A program made the position numbers and the translations under genes. The notes beneath the pieces are model-generated. The model saw only the letters and a list, made by a program, of their open reading frames with translations. It was not told the DNA's origin and did not search any database. Shown piece by piece: positions 15,421 to 23,100 of a stretch of 33,309 bases of DNA. Positions within the stretch are counted from its first letter, which is position 1. Each line of letters opens with the position of its first letter. The DNA lies in the NCBI GenBank assembly GCA_903864515.1, contig CAIPFZ010000006.1, positions 1 to 33,309 on the forward strand. Reading direction: 5' to 3'. This DNA comes from an uncultured bacterium (GTDB taxonomy: Bacteria > Patescibacteriota > Minisyncoccia > Phycocordibacterales > CAIZLB01).

Positions 15421-16407
15421 TTAATGTTTACCTATTCTTAAAACTTTTTCTTTATCAGAAATAATTAATTCCACATCTCCACCAATAGGGAATGTAATCA
15501 TAGGGTCTGTGTGTCCGAAGTCTACATTTGCCAATATGGGAATATTAGATAATTCTTTTTTTGTTTTGACTATTTTTATCAATTGGTCAATTTTTATTAC
15601 ACTTGCGTTTTGAAAACGTCCTATAACAATACCTTTTACTTCATTAAAATTTGGAAGATGAATAATGGATTGTAGATCACGTTCAAAATTAACTACCTTG
15701 GAGTCGCTATCATCTTCTAAAAACAAAATGGCACCAGATATATCTGGAAAGAATTCTGTTCCCTGAAGAAGATTGAAGGTACAAAGGTTCGCTCCGAGAA
15801 TTTTTCCTGTTGCTGAACCTTTGTTTATTACCCACCATCCATCATTTGTAAATAGTTTTCGCTTTTCTTGTTCAGGAAACCAGCCATCGTCACTCCATGA
15901 CTCACTTGGTACAACAGTAAATTCTTCTTTATTTAATATACATTTTTTAAAATATTCTAGTGTATAGTCAAAATACAGTTTCTGTCCAAAGGTTGAATAG
16001 TCTGGTCCGGAATATGTAACTAACCCAGTTTTTGCATAGATGGCATTTTGCAATGCTGTTATGTCTGAATAGCCCACAAATATCTTTGGATTATTTCTTA
16101 CAATATCCCAATCTATATAACGAAGTAGTTGATTAGAATTAAATCCTCCAAAAGCTGTAAATATCCCTTTGATATTTTTATCCAAAAAAGCATCGTGCAA
16201 ATCATTAATTCTTGACTCTATACTTGAAGAATCAAATTCATTCACCTCATTGGCATTTTTACCAAAAGAAACTTCTAAGCCCATTTCAGTAAATCTCTCA
16301 CGTGCAATAATCTTTACATTTTCAGATATAAAGTTCATTGAATCAGATGGTGCTATCACCACAATTTTATCACCCCTCTTTAATTTTTCTGGGAAGATTG
16401 ATTCCAT
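15421..16407 (-). CDS. S66 family serine carboxypeptidase (LdcA/MccF-like)
   Basis: A 328-residue protein of peptidase family S66, which includes LD-carboxypeptidase (murein tetrapeptide recycling) and MccF (microcin C self-immunity). Visible motifs: GDKIVVIAPS at the N-terminus, GIFTAFGGFNSNQLL (about 81-96), nucleophile Ser114 in VGYSDITAL, a catalytic Glu in ILFLEDDSDS, and the His in FGHTDPMITFPIG near the end. The overall layout, with a long middle segment around WSDDGWFPEQEKR, looks closer to MccF than to LdcA. It has no signal peptide, so it acts in the cytoplasm. It leads a two-gene unit with the LMW phosphatase. Confidence 0.9.
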   Translation of the reverse strand: MESIFPEKLKRGDKIVVIAPSDSMNFISENVKIIARERFTEMGLEVSFGKNANEVNEFDSSSIESRINDLHDAFLDKNIKGIFTAFGGFNSNQLLRYIDWDIVRNNPKIFVGYSDITALQNAIYAKTGLVTYSGPDYSTFGQKLYFDYTLEYFKKCILNKEEFTVVPSESWSDDGWFPEQEKRKLFTNDGWWVINKGSATGKILGANLCTFNLLQGTEFFPDISGAILFLEDDSDSKVVNFERDLQSIIHLPNFNEVKGIVIGRFQNASVIKIDQLIKIVKTKKELSNIPILANVDFGHTDPMITFPIGGDVELIISDKEKVLRIGKH

Positions 16408-16417
16408 ATTAGACTTG

Positions 16418-16500
16418 TTTTTGCGGAGGCAGAATCGCGATTGCTTCGAAATCTATTCTGCACTCTCGCAAAATATAGTCGCTGCGCTCCTTATTTTGCG
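16418..16500 (-). repeat. Hairpin-rich trailer after tRNA-Ser(ACU), repeating the tRNA 3' end
   Basis: The 11-bp sequence covering the end of the tRNA (plus strand TTTTGCGGAGG, 16494-16504) is repeated at 16419-16429. Between them are a perfect 9-bp inverted repeat CGCAAAATA (16467-16475)/TATTTTGCG (16492-16500), which overlaps the last two tRNA bases, and a stem CAGAAT/ATTCTG (16430-16460) around GATT/AATC with a T-loop-like centre. It looks like a decayed tRNA-derived element. Confidence 0.6.
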
Positions 16501-16585
16501 GAGGATGTGAGATTCGAACTCACGGGCCTGTTTCCAAGCCGACAGTTTAGTAAACTGTTGATTTAAGCCACTCATCCAATCCTCC
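16499..16585 (-). tRNA. tRNA-Ser (anticodon ACU)
   Basis: A class II cloverleaf on the minus strand: acceptor GGAGGAT/ATCCTCC with discriminator G (serine-type), anticodon stem ACAGT/ACTGT with loop TTACTAA (anticodon ACT at 16549-16551), long variable arm GGCTTG-GAAA-CAGGCC, and T arm GTGAG-TTCGAAT-CTCAC. CCA is not encoded. A34 is unexpected; serine AGU/AGC codons are normally read by GCU, which is present at 18031. Confidence 0.88.
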
Positions 16586-16641
16586 GTACAAAGGGCAGTA
16601 TATCGTATATTTTGAATATTTCAAAATTTTTCATTTACCCC

Positions 16642-16647
16642 TATAAT
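16642..16647 (+). promoter_or_regulatory. -10 element of ung
   Basis: A perfect TATAAT ends 7 bases before the ung ATG, so the transcript would begin at or next to the start codon. No -35 consensus is evident. Confidence 0.65.
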
Positions 16648-16654
16648 ACGGGGA

Positions 16655-17341
16655 ATGGAGCAAAAGAATGTAAAAATTGAGGAATCTTGGAAGGCGGTAC
16701 TTAACAATGAGTTTTCCAGGTCCTATTTCAAAGACTTGTCTAATTTTGTTAAGGAAGAATATAAGACCGGGGTTGTTTATCCAAAACCTCAAAACGTTTT
16801 CAGGGCATTTGAGCTCTGTCCATTTCAAGATACTAAGGTGGTGATTATTGGACAGGATCCATATCATGGTCAGGGTCAAGCGAACGGCCTTTGCTTTGCG
16901 GTTGGGGGAGAGGGGCAACCAGAAATTACCATACCTCCATCTCTGCAAAACATCTTTAAAGAAATTGAAAGCGATTTAGGTTTTGCGCCAGATAGGAATG
17001 GTGATCTTTCACGATGGGCAAAACAAGGTATTTTACTTTTAAATGCTACATTAACCGTACGTGCAAACACACCTGGTTCTCATCAGAAAAAGGGGTGGGA
17101 GGAATTTACAGATTCAGTGATTGAGAAGCTGTCACATGAGAAGGAGAATATAGTATTTATCCTATGGGGAAATTATGCAAAGAAAAAAGGCGAGAAGATT
17201 GATAGAGCTAGACACTTGGTTCTTGAAGCTCAACATCCTTCGCCATTTTCTGCTTATAATGGATTCTTTGGTTCCAAGCATTTTAGTAAGACCAATAAGT
17301 ATTTGAGAGATAAGGGATTAGGGGAGATAGATTGGAAATAG
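16655..17341 (+). CDS. ung: Uracil-DNA glycosylase (family 1)
   Basis: Ung removes uracil from DNA as the first step of base excision repair. The 228-residue protein has the water-activating motif GQDPYHG (catalytic D68, with H71), the uracil-pocket strand LLLNATLTVRANTPGSHQKKGW, and the minor-groove loop HPSPFSAYNGFFGSKHFSKTN containing the second catalytic His. Length matches the family. The ATG at 16655 is fixed by a TATAAT only 7 bases upstream. It is a single gene, divergent from tRNA-Ser(ACU) and convergent with the glutaredoxin gene. Confidence 0.97.
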   Translation: MEQKNVKIEESWKAVLNNEFSRSYFKDLSNFVKEEYKTGVVYPKPQNVFRAFELCPFQDTKVVIIGQDPYHGQGQANGLCFAVGGEGQPEITIPPSLQNIFKEIESDLGFAPDRNGDLSRWAKQGILLLNATLTVRANTPGSHQKKGWEEFTDSVIEKLSHEKENIVFILWGNYAKKKGEKIDRARHLVLEAQHPSPFSAYNGFFGSKHFSKTNKYLRDKGLGEIDWK

Positions 17342-17389
17342 ATTTACAATATTTAAAGCCCCACTTCACTTACCACTACCACTTATGTC

Positions 17390-17641
17390 CTACGCTTCTT
17401 TCTGTAATAGTTCCTCAAATACCTCTGGTTGAAATCCTATAACGATATCACTACCTATTTCAATTACAGGTACACCCATTTGTCCACTTTTCTCTACCAT
17501 TTCTTTTGCTTTAGCTTGGTCCTTTGTCACATCTATATCCTCAAAAGGAACATTATTTTGTTTAAAATAATCTTTTGCGTAGACGCAGAATGGACATGTT
17601 GGTGTTGAGTATACGGTAACTTTCTTATTGTTTGTATTCAT
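17390..17641 (-). CDS. Glutaredoxin family protein
   Basis: An 83-residue thioredoxin-fold protein with the redox motif CPFC (C16-x2-C19) after a strand (VTVYSTPT), the cis-proline segment MGVPVIEIG and the C-terminal GFQPEVFEELL. The size and motif resemble NrdH/Grx-like small redoxins that reduce disulfides in the cytoplasm. It lies 37 bases downstream of the ArsR-type regulator on the same strand and is probably controlled by it. NrdH would suggest ribonucleotide reductase as partner, but no nrd gene is in view. Confidence 0.9.
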   Translation of the reverse strand: MNTNNKKVTVYSTPTCPFCVYAKDYFKQNNVPFEDIDVTKDQAKAKEMVEKSGQMGVPVIEIGSDIVIGFQPEVFEELLQKEA

Positions 17642-17678
17642 ATTTTTTGATTATTATTTAATTATATTAAATTGACAG

Positions 17679-17951
17679 CTATTTATGTTTGCAAATGAAG
17701 TTCTTAAGATCTTTAACGAAAGGGTCTTTTGGTATTTCATACCAAATTCTTTTTCCTTCACGTGTGGCAATCACAAGTTTTTCTTTTGACATAACTTGAA
17801 GATGGTGTGACACAATGGCGATACTCATTTTTAACTCTTCCGCCATTTCTCCAACGCATACTTTCTTTTTATTGAAAATAATACATAGGATTTTTAATCT
17901 ACTTTCATCTCCGGCTGTACGCATTAATTTTGCTAATTCATTCAAATGCAT
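17679..17951 (-). CDS. ArsR/SmtB-family winged-helix repressor
   Basis: A 90-residue regulator from the ATG at 17951. It has the family layout: TAGDESRLKILCIIF helix, the segment VCVGEMAEEL, the recognition helix SIAIVSHHLQVMSKEKLV and the wing ATREGKRIWYEI. There are three cysteines (C23, C32, C87); C32 is at the place of the ELCVCD metal motif, but the second Cys of that motif is Gly, so thiol or redox sensing is as likely as metal sensing. An upstream in-frame ATG (17993) is rejected because a consensus promoter lies between. It is first in an operon with glutaredoxin. Confidence 0.9.
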   Translation of the reverse strand: MHLNELAKLMRTAGDESRLKILCIIFNKKKVCVGEMAEELKMSIAIVSHHLQVMSKEKLVIATREGKRIWYEIPKDPFVKDLKNFICKHK

Positions 17952-17986
17952 GTTTGAATGATATACGATGCAAAACATACTGTCAA
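17938..17986 (-). promoter_or_regulatory. arsR-type promoter and operator
   Basis: On the minus strand, consensus TTGACA (17981-17986), a 17-base spacer and TATCAT (17958-17963) end 6 bases before the regulator ATG. A perfect inverted repeat TCATTCAAA-N6-TTTGAATGA (17938-17961) covers the start codon and most of the -10, and resembles known ArsR-family TTCAAA/TTTGAA operators. Binding would block initiation, giving autoregulation. Confidence 0.85.
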
Positions 17987-18030
17987 GTCTCATGGCGAAA
18001 GCTATAAAATTATGCTATCTTGATAGTACT

Positions 18031-18119
18031 GGAGACGTGTCGGAGTGGTCTAACGTGCCTCTTTGCTAAAGAGGTGTGCCCTTTAAACGGCACCGAGGGT
18101 TCGAATCCCTCCGTCTCCG
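18031..18119 (+). tRNA. tRNA-Ser (anticodon GCU)
   Basis: A class II cloverleaf: acceptor GGAGACG/CGTCTCC, discriminator G, anticodon stem CCTCT/AGAGG with loop TTGCTAA (anticodon GCT at 18065-18067), a long variable arm (GTGCC...GGCAC), and T arm GAGGG-TTCGAAT-CCCTC. CCA is not encoded. It decodes AGC and AGU. Confidence 0.95.
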
Positions 18120-18282
18120 CAGTGAACGAATGAAGTGAGCGAACGGAGGAGACGAGGAAACTGCTTGAGCAGTTCCGTGAGGGATGAGAAAAGTCTGAGT
18201 ATATCGTGCGAAGCCACTGAAGGTGGCGAGTGCGATACGAAGACTGTACAGGTCCTGTAAGGACCGAATCCTTCCGTCTCCG
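18120..18282 (+). repeat. tRNA-derived, hairpin-rich element after tRNA-Ser(GCU)
   Basis: The last 18 bases of the tRNA (18102-18119) recur at 18265-18282 with one change. The 5' acceptor strand GGAGACG also recurs at 18148-18154, so 18148-18282 can close a 7-bp tRNA-like acceptor stem with CGTCTCC (18275-18281) plus G. Inside are hairpins: AACTGCT/AGCAGTT (18159-18174), a nested set AGTCT/AGACT, TATCG/CGATA, GCCAC/GTGGC (18192-18245) and GGTCCT/AGGACC (18251-18265). No protein is encoded. Confidence 0.7.
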
Positions 18283-18319
18283 TCAAGATAATTTAGTATC
18301 GGTGTGAATTCCAATTAAA

Positions 18320-18850
18320 ATGGAAAATGAAAAAACAACAATCATATTATTTAGAGGACGTCCCGGAGTTGGGAAGAGTGCTGTTTCTGGTGCCTTTGCA
18401 AAAGAATATAGATTAGCGGTACTTAAAAAAGATGATATATATGATTCAGCTGCCACATACATTGAGGATCATGGGGTTAGAAGTAAGATAAGTTATGATT
18501 CTTTGTTTAAGATACTAGAATCTAATATGTCCTCTGGAGTATCATTGGTCCTTGATTATCCTTTTCAAAAAGACGAAGAAGTATTAAAACTTCAAGACTG
18601 GTGTAAAAAGAGGAATGTACATCTTGTTTCTGTGCTAGTCACATGTTCTGATCGGGAGCTTTGGAAAAAAAGATTTAACTTACGCTCGCAAAATCCCTTA
18701 CCAAATCAGCTGATTGTTGATTTTGATGAATTAGAGAGATATTATGGTGAACTATCTTTGAAACCGCTGGAGGATGAAATTGTTATTGATACGGTTGAAT
18801 CTATAGATACTATACTAAAACAACTTAAAATGGTTGAATATAATATATGA
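18320..18850 (+). CDS. P-loop kinase-like ATPase (AAA_33 type)
   Basis: A 176-residue protein with Walker A GRPGVGKS (13-20) right after the first strand (IILFR), then KKDDIYDSA and SLVLDYPFQ, which fit the Walker B and substrate strand of small zeta-toxin/kinase-like P-loop proteins. The later segment LVTCSDRELWKKRFNLRSQNP carries the basic lid residues usual in nucleoside or small-molecule kinases. The substrate is unknown. It is cytoplasmic and is followed closely by the HExxH protein on the same strand, possibly one transcript. Confidence 0.8.
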   Translation: MENEKTTIILFRGRPGVGKSAVSGAFAKEYRLAVLKKDDIYDSAATYIEDHGVRSKISYDSLFKILESNMSSGVSLVLDYPFQKDEEVLKLQDWCKKRNVHLVSVLVTCSDRELWKKRFNLRSQNPLPNQLIVDFDELERYYGELSLKPLEDEIVIDTVESIDTILKQLKMVEYNI

Positions 18851-18879
18851 GGAATTTATATGTCATAAAACATAATTAA

Positions 18880-19614
18880 ATGCAAAAAATAGAAATAAAA
18901 TTTGAACTTAATAAGGAACTTGATAAGCATGTGATCTGGGATTTTTTAGGACTAGACAAGCCTCCTGTTGGTGGAATAGATTTTGCTGAAAGTATTTTCA
19001 GAGATCATCCGTATTTGATGATACTGAAAGAAAATAACAAATCAGATGAGGAGAATTGGAAAGTGATTTGTGATTATGTTGATGATTTTTATGAAAGAAA
19101 CATTGAAGACTTAAATACATCACTAGAGGCTATACAGAAAGAGTGGAGAAAAGATGAATCTGACTTTTTTGATTATATTAGTTGCATATTCAAGGATCCA
19201 GAAGTTTCAGAAGGGGAATATGCCGGCTATCTGTCAATTATAAATTGTAATCCAAGATTTCTTCACAATAAAACCTTTCAAGTTTTTTATAAACACAAAT
19301 CTGGTACAAATTATGTAATAGCTCATGAAGTTTTGCACTTCTTTTTCTATGATTATGCCAACAAGAGGCATTCTAAGATGTTTGCCGGACTAGATGAAAA
19401 CACAGGTATTTATTGGGATTTAGCGGAATTATTTGATGTAGTAGCTATGTCAGCATCAGATTTCATGTCTAACAGGTATTTTGAAAATATTCATCCATAT
19501 CCAGAGCATGCTAAATATCTTGATGTGGTAAGGAGTATTTGGGATAAGGGACACGATATTGATCGTTGGATTGTTGAATCTTATGAGTATATAAATTCTC
19601 AACCGGTAGCATAA
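18880..19614 (+). CDS. Hypothetical protein with HExxH zincin motif
   Basis: I do not recognise the family of this 244-residue protein. It contains IAHEVLHFFFYDY with HEVLH at 149-153, the zinc-binding active-site pattern of metallopeptidases (zincins), preceded by a strand-like NYVIAH and followed about 30 residues later by acidic residues (DLAELFD) that could supply the third ligand. There is no signal peptide or membrane helix, so a cytoplasmic role is likely. The N-terminal half is acidic and probably helical. Neighbours are a P-loop kinase-like gene and an LMW phosphatase, 29 and 53 bases away. Confidence 0.65.
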   Translation: MQKIEIKFELNKELDKHVIWDFLGLDKPPVGGIDFAESIFRDHPYLMILKENNKSDEENWKVICDYVDDFYERNIEDLNTSLEAIQKEWRKDESDFFDYISCIFKDPEVSEGEYAGYLSIINCNPRFLHNKTFQVFYKHKSGTNYVIAHEVLHFFFYDYANKRHSKMFAGLDENTGIYWDLAELFDVVAMSASDFMSNRYFENIHPYPEHAKYLDVVRSIWDKGHDIDRWIVESYEYINSQPVA

Positions 19615-19667
19615 AGTTTAAATATGGACTCCTAGAAAAAACACAATCATTATGATAGTGTGTTTAT

Positions 19668-20105
19668 ATGAAAATATTATTTATCTGCAGAGGTAATGTC
19701 GCAAGAAGTCAGATGGCTGAATCTATATTTAACAATATTATGGATCACACCATGATTTCAACTTCCGCTGGAACTTTGGTTGAAAATAAGGATGGAGAGA
19801 GTAGGGATGGTGTTGCGTTAAAAGACACTAAGGGTGCTGAGAATGTTATTGAATCAATTTCATTGATTGGAATTGATATAGCGGATAATGTTAGAACTCA
19901 ATTAACACCAGAAATATTGGAAGATTGTGACAGAGCGGTGGTTATGGCTGAACCTGAAACAATTCCAGATTATCTACAAAAAAGTGACAAAATGATTTTA
20001 TGGCAAGTGGAAGACCCGAAGGGTATGGATTTAGAAGCGACATCGGAAATAAGGGATCAAATAGAGTCACTGATTCATGACTTGATTGCAGAACTTGATC
20101 TATAG
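19668..20105 (+). CDS. Low-molecular-weight phosphatase/arsenate-reductase-like protein
   Basis: A 145-residue second member of the LMW phosphatase fold in this window. The phosphate loop is CRGNVARSQMAE (C7, R13), near the extreme N-terminus as usual. ISTSAGTLVE and the acid loop VEDPKGM (near residue 112, a D-P pair) are closer to the classical family than the copy at 14948. Whether it acts on protein phosphotyrosine, arsenate or a small molecule cannot be told. A short imperfect hairpin (around 19641-19663) separates it from the HExxH gene. Confidence 0.88.
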   Translation: MKILFICRGNVARSQMAESIFNNIMDHTMISTSAGTLVENKDGESRDGVALKDTKGAENVIESISLIGIDIADNVRTQLTPEILEDCDRAVVMAEPETIPDYLQKSDKMILWQVEDPKGMDLEATSEIRDQIESLIHDLIAELDL

Positions 20106-20148
20106 CACAGATTTATTTTTTTATATTACCTAAATATAATATTTGGTA

Positions 20149-20154
20149 TATAAT
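20149..20154 (+). promoter_or_regulatory. -10 element of the surface-protein gene
   Basis: TATAAT, 8 bases before the ATG at 20163, with a weak TTACCT 17 bases further upstream (20126-20131). It again implies a leaderless mRNA. Confidence 0.6.
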
Positions 20155-20162
20155 TAAAGTAT

Positions 20163-23100
20163 ATGAAAAAAAACTTTTTGATAAATACTCTGTTCTTAAG
20201 TTTTGTATTATTTAATTTCTGTTTAATTAATACAATTCAATTAAATAAAGCAGAAGCTCTTACTCTAATCCAGGAAGATGTCAGTATGCAATTGTACGTC
20301 CATCAAATTAAATTTGATAACAGTACATACAATGTGGGTAGTGATGTCTCTGGCGTGTTTACTTTGTCAAATACCAGTTCTGTCAGCTTGCAAGACTTCT
20401 ATTATACTGTATCCATTGAGGGTTCAGATGATGGGGTCTTGATTGATGAATCTGTAAAGTCTCCCATCTCTTACATAAAAGAAGATTCAAAGAGAGAGAT
20501 AGGCTTTAGATATGGTCTACCAAAAAGTGTCTCTGGTGACAATAAGCTAATAATCAATGTCTATTTACTGGATGGAACTCTTGTTGCATCGGGTTATCAA
20601 ACAATATACATACAAGGTGAGCCTCAGTTTAAAAACATTAAACCACTTGACGTAGTAATATTGAAAAATGACATTGCATATGAAAAAGACTATGGATTGA
20701 TTCTTGAATCAGGTGACGTCTTATCTACTACTTTTAATTTAAGATCTAATACTTCAATATCTGCATCCGTGGGTGTTTTTCAAAAGGATAGTCCAGATGT
20801 TGTTGATTCAAGGGAAGTGGTATTAAAAGATGGGGATAAAAATGGAAAATATACATTGAATATACCAACAGAAAAACTTTCTCCTGGAAAATATGAGGCA
20901 AGAATTGAATTTAAGGCTAGTTCTAGTGATGTATCAATAAGTCCTATAAAAAAAGATTTCATAATGAATGGTCTGATTTCTAATGTAAAGATGATAACTT
21001 CAGATAAGTTTTCTGTTGCAAAAAATGAAAAATTTAATTTGAATGTAAGTTATGAAGGATATGGCGAAACAGAGGATTCAAGTATTAATGAAAAAATGTA
21101 TGGCTCAACTATTGATATTGTTATAAGAAATGAAAATGACATTGAGATATTTTCAATTTCATCACCAATAGATTTAAGTAAATATGATGGTCAGGTGAGT
21201 GTTCCTGTTAAGGCTGGTGATTCTGCCGAGTACTTAAATATATCAGCGGAAATTAAGGACGGTCTTGGTGCCGTGATTGATTCATACTCAAGTACCTTAC
21301 CTTCTCAAATGGAGGTATCTGAAATGTATCCTGAAAAGGAAAATAACTTATTGTATACAATATTAGGAATTCTATTATTGATAGTAATAATTATTGCGAT
21401 CTATTTAATTAGAAAAGGTGGAAGTAAGGTTAGAAGAAAGATGTCTATAGCCGTAATTGCTTTTGTTGTAATGTTTTTATCCACATTCAATAGTGCCTCA
21501 GCGTTCAGTTCCGTTGACGTGTTGTCTGGAGGTGGTTATAACTTATCCAGCTTCTCTGGTTTAAGCATTGTTTCATCACCTTTACCTGGTTCTGTATCCA
21601 ATTATTCTGCAGGTGATACATTTAGTGTTGGATTCAACTTTAAGAATCCAGGAAGACAACCTATGAATATGTATTATTTATTGCCACCAGATCAAAATAG
21701 TTGGAGCGATTGGAGTTTACCTGATATATCTGTGGAGAAAATGATTCCAAGTAGAACTCTAAGTGTAATCTCTGATAAAAAATATAGAGTTCCAAACACA
21801 TCTGGTGTTTACAATTTTACATTCTATGTTGCTTCAAAAATAAATTCATATGATTGTATGGACATAAGAGGTAACAATAGAAGTGCGTGTGAATCTGCTA
21901 AGAAAACTATTATAGGAAGCTATGTTATCAAAAAGATTGTTCAACCAATTACAGTGGAAGCTTCTTATGCGGTAAATTACAACGGCAGTAGCCAGCCAAT
22001 TACAACTACTCAAGCTGTTAGTTGTAATAATGACCACACAGAAGGGGAAAGGGTTTGCGATGACGGTACTCCAGGTGTTTGGAATTGTGAATCAACGCTT
22101 GGCGCATGTACCTTGGGTTCTGTGCCTGTTGCTGGTGGTGTTATAGTTTCAGGAGGTAAGACTGTTTCTGGAACTAAGATTGGAGTTAAAAGTAGTATTC
22201 CGAGTGTGGTTAAGGGGAATAAATTTTATATAGTAACTGATTTACTAAACTCTGATTGGGTAGACAAAGAATACGCTTATACTGAATTTGTCTATGGAAC
22301 AGCTAAAACAAACACATATCAACCATATAGTCGTAAGAGTAATGTACACACAATTTCTTATGATGGTGTTGATACTGTAGTTGCCACAAGTCAGTATGTT
22401 GGTAAGGAATCAAAATTCACAAATGCTAGGGTTACAATTAAGGAGGTGGGTTCCTTGGTTGCGCCCACGGTCTGCAGAAACATTCCTGAGAGTGAAGTTA
22501 AGAGAATGTTTAATACTCCAAACAATTTGAGTTCTGTTCCTATATGTTCTAGTCCTAGATATACTTTATTTTCAAATGGTTTAAATTCTTACAGCTTATC
22601 AGCTAGAACATCTGGTGGTAATAATAGTAGGGGGTCAACAGCGAGTCTTTCACTTAATGTATGCAGTTATTTAACTTCAAATAACGGTGATTCGTTTTAT
22701 GTTCTAATAGACTCTAATGGTACAAGTTGGGTCAGTACAAGATATGACATGTTTTTATTTACTAAGGGAATACCAAAATCTCTTACCTTCTCTAGTCCGT
22801 CTAAAAAATACAATGTCATATCTGGATCTTATGATGGTGGTTGTACCGTGAAATTTTCAAGCGGGCATGCGGGTAAGAAATCTGATTATACGGTGGCGCA
22901 GATGAAAATAATTGAACTTGGTCCTTGGAATAGTAATATGTGTTATTACAGCGGGTTATCTTACCCGTCTAACTTTAACAGAGGAGCTAAGCTTCCAGCA
23001 CTATCACAATGTCAGGATAGTAATGTAATGACTTGTGCAACAGGTAATGCTGAATGGAGATTGAATCAAGGGGGTGGAGTTTGTTCAAGTTTTCTGAGTT

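Noticed and set aside
17952..17993. Longer ArsR-type start at ATG 17993
   Set aside because: A consensus -35/-10 pair lies between this ATG and the one chosen, so the upstream codons are probably not transcribed.
18120..18282. CRISPR array
   Set aside because: The repeats are hairpins of different sequence and a single copy of the tRNA end, with no regular spacer and no cas genes.
18066..18314. Arg-rich protein on the minus strand across the tRNA-Ser region
   Set aside because: It overlaps a clear tRNA and its palindromic trailer and has no protein-like pattern; it is an artefact of structured DNA.
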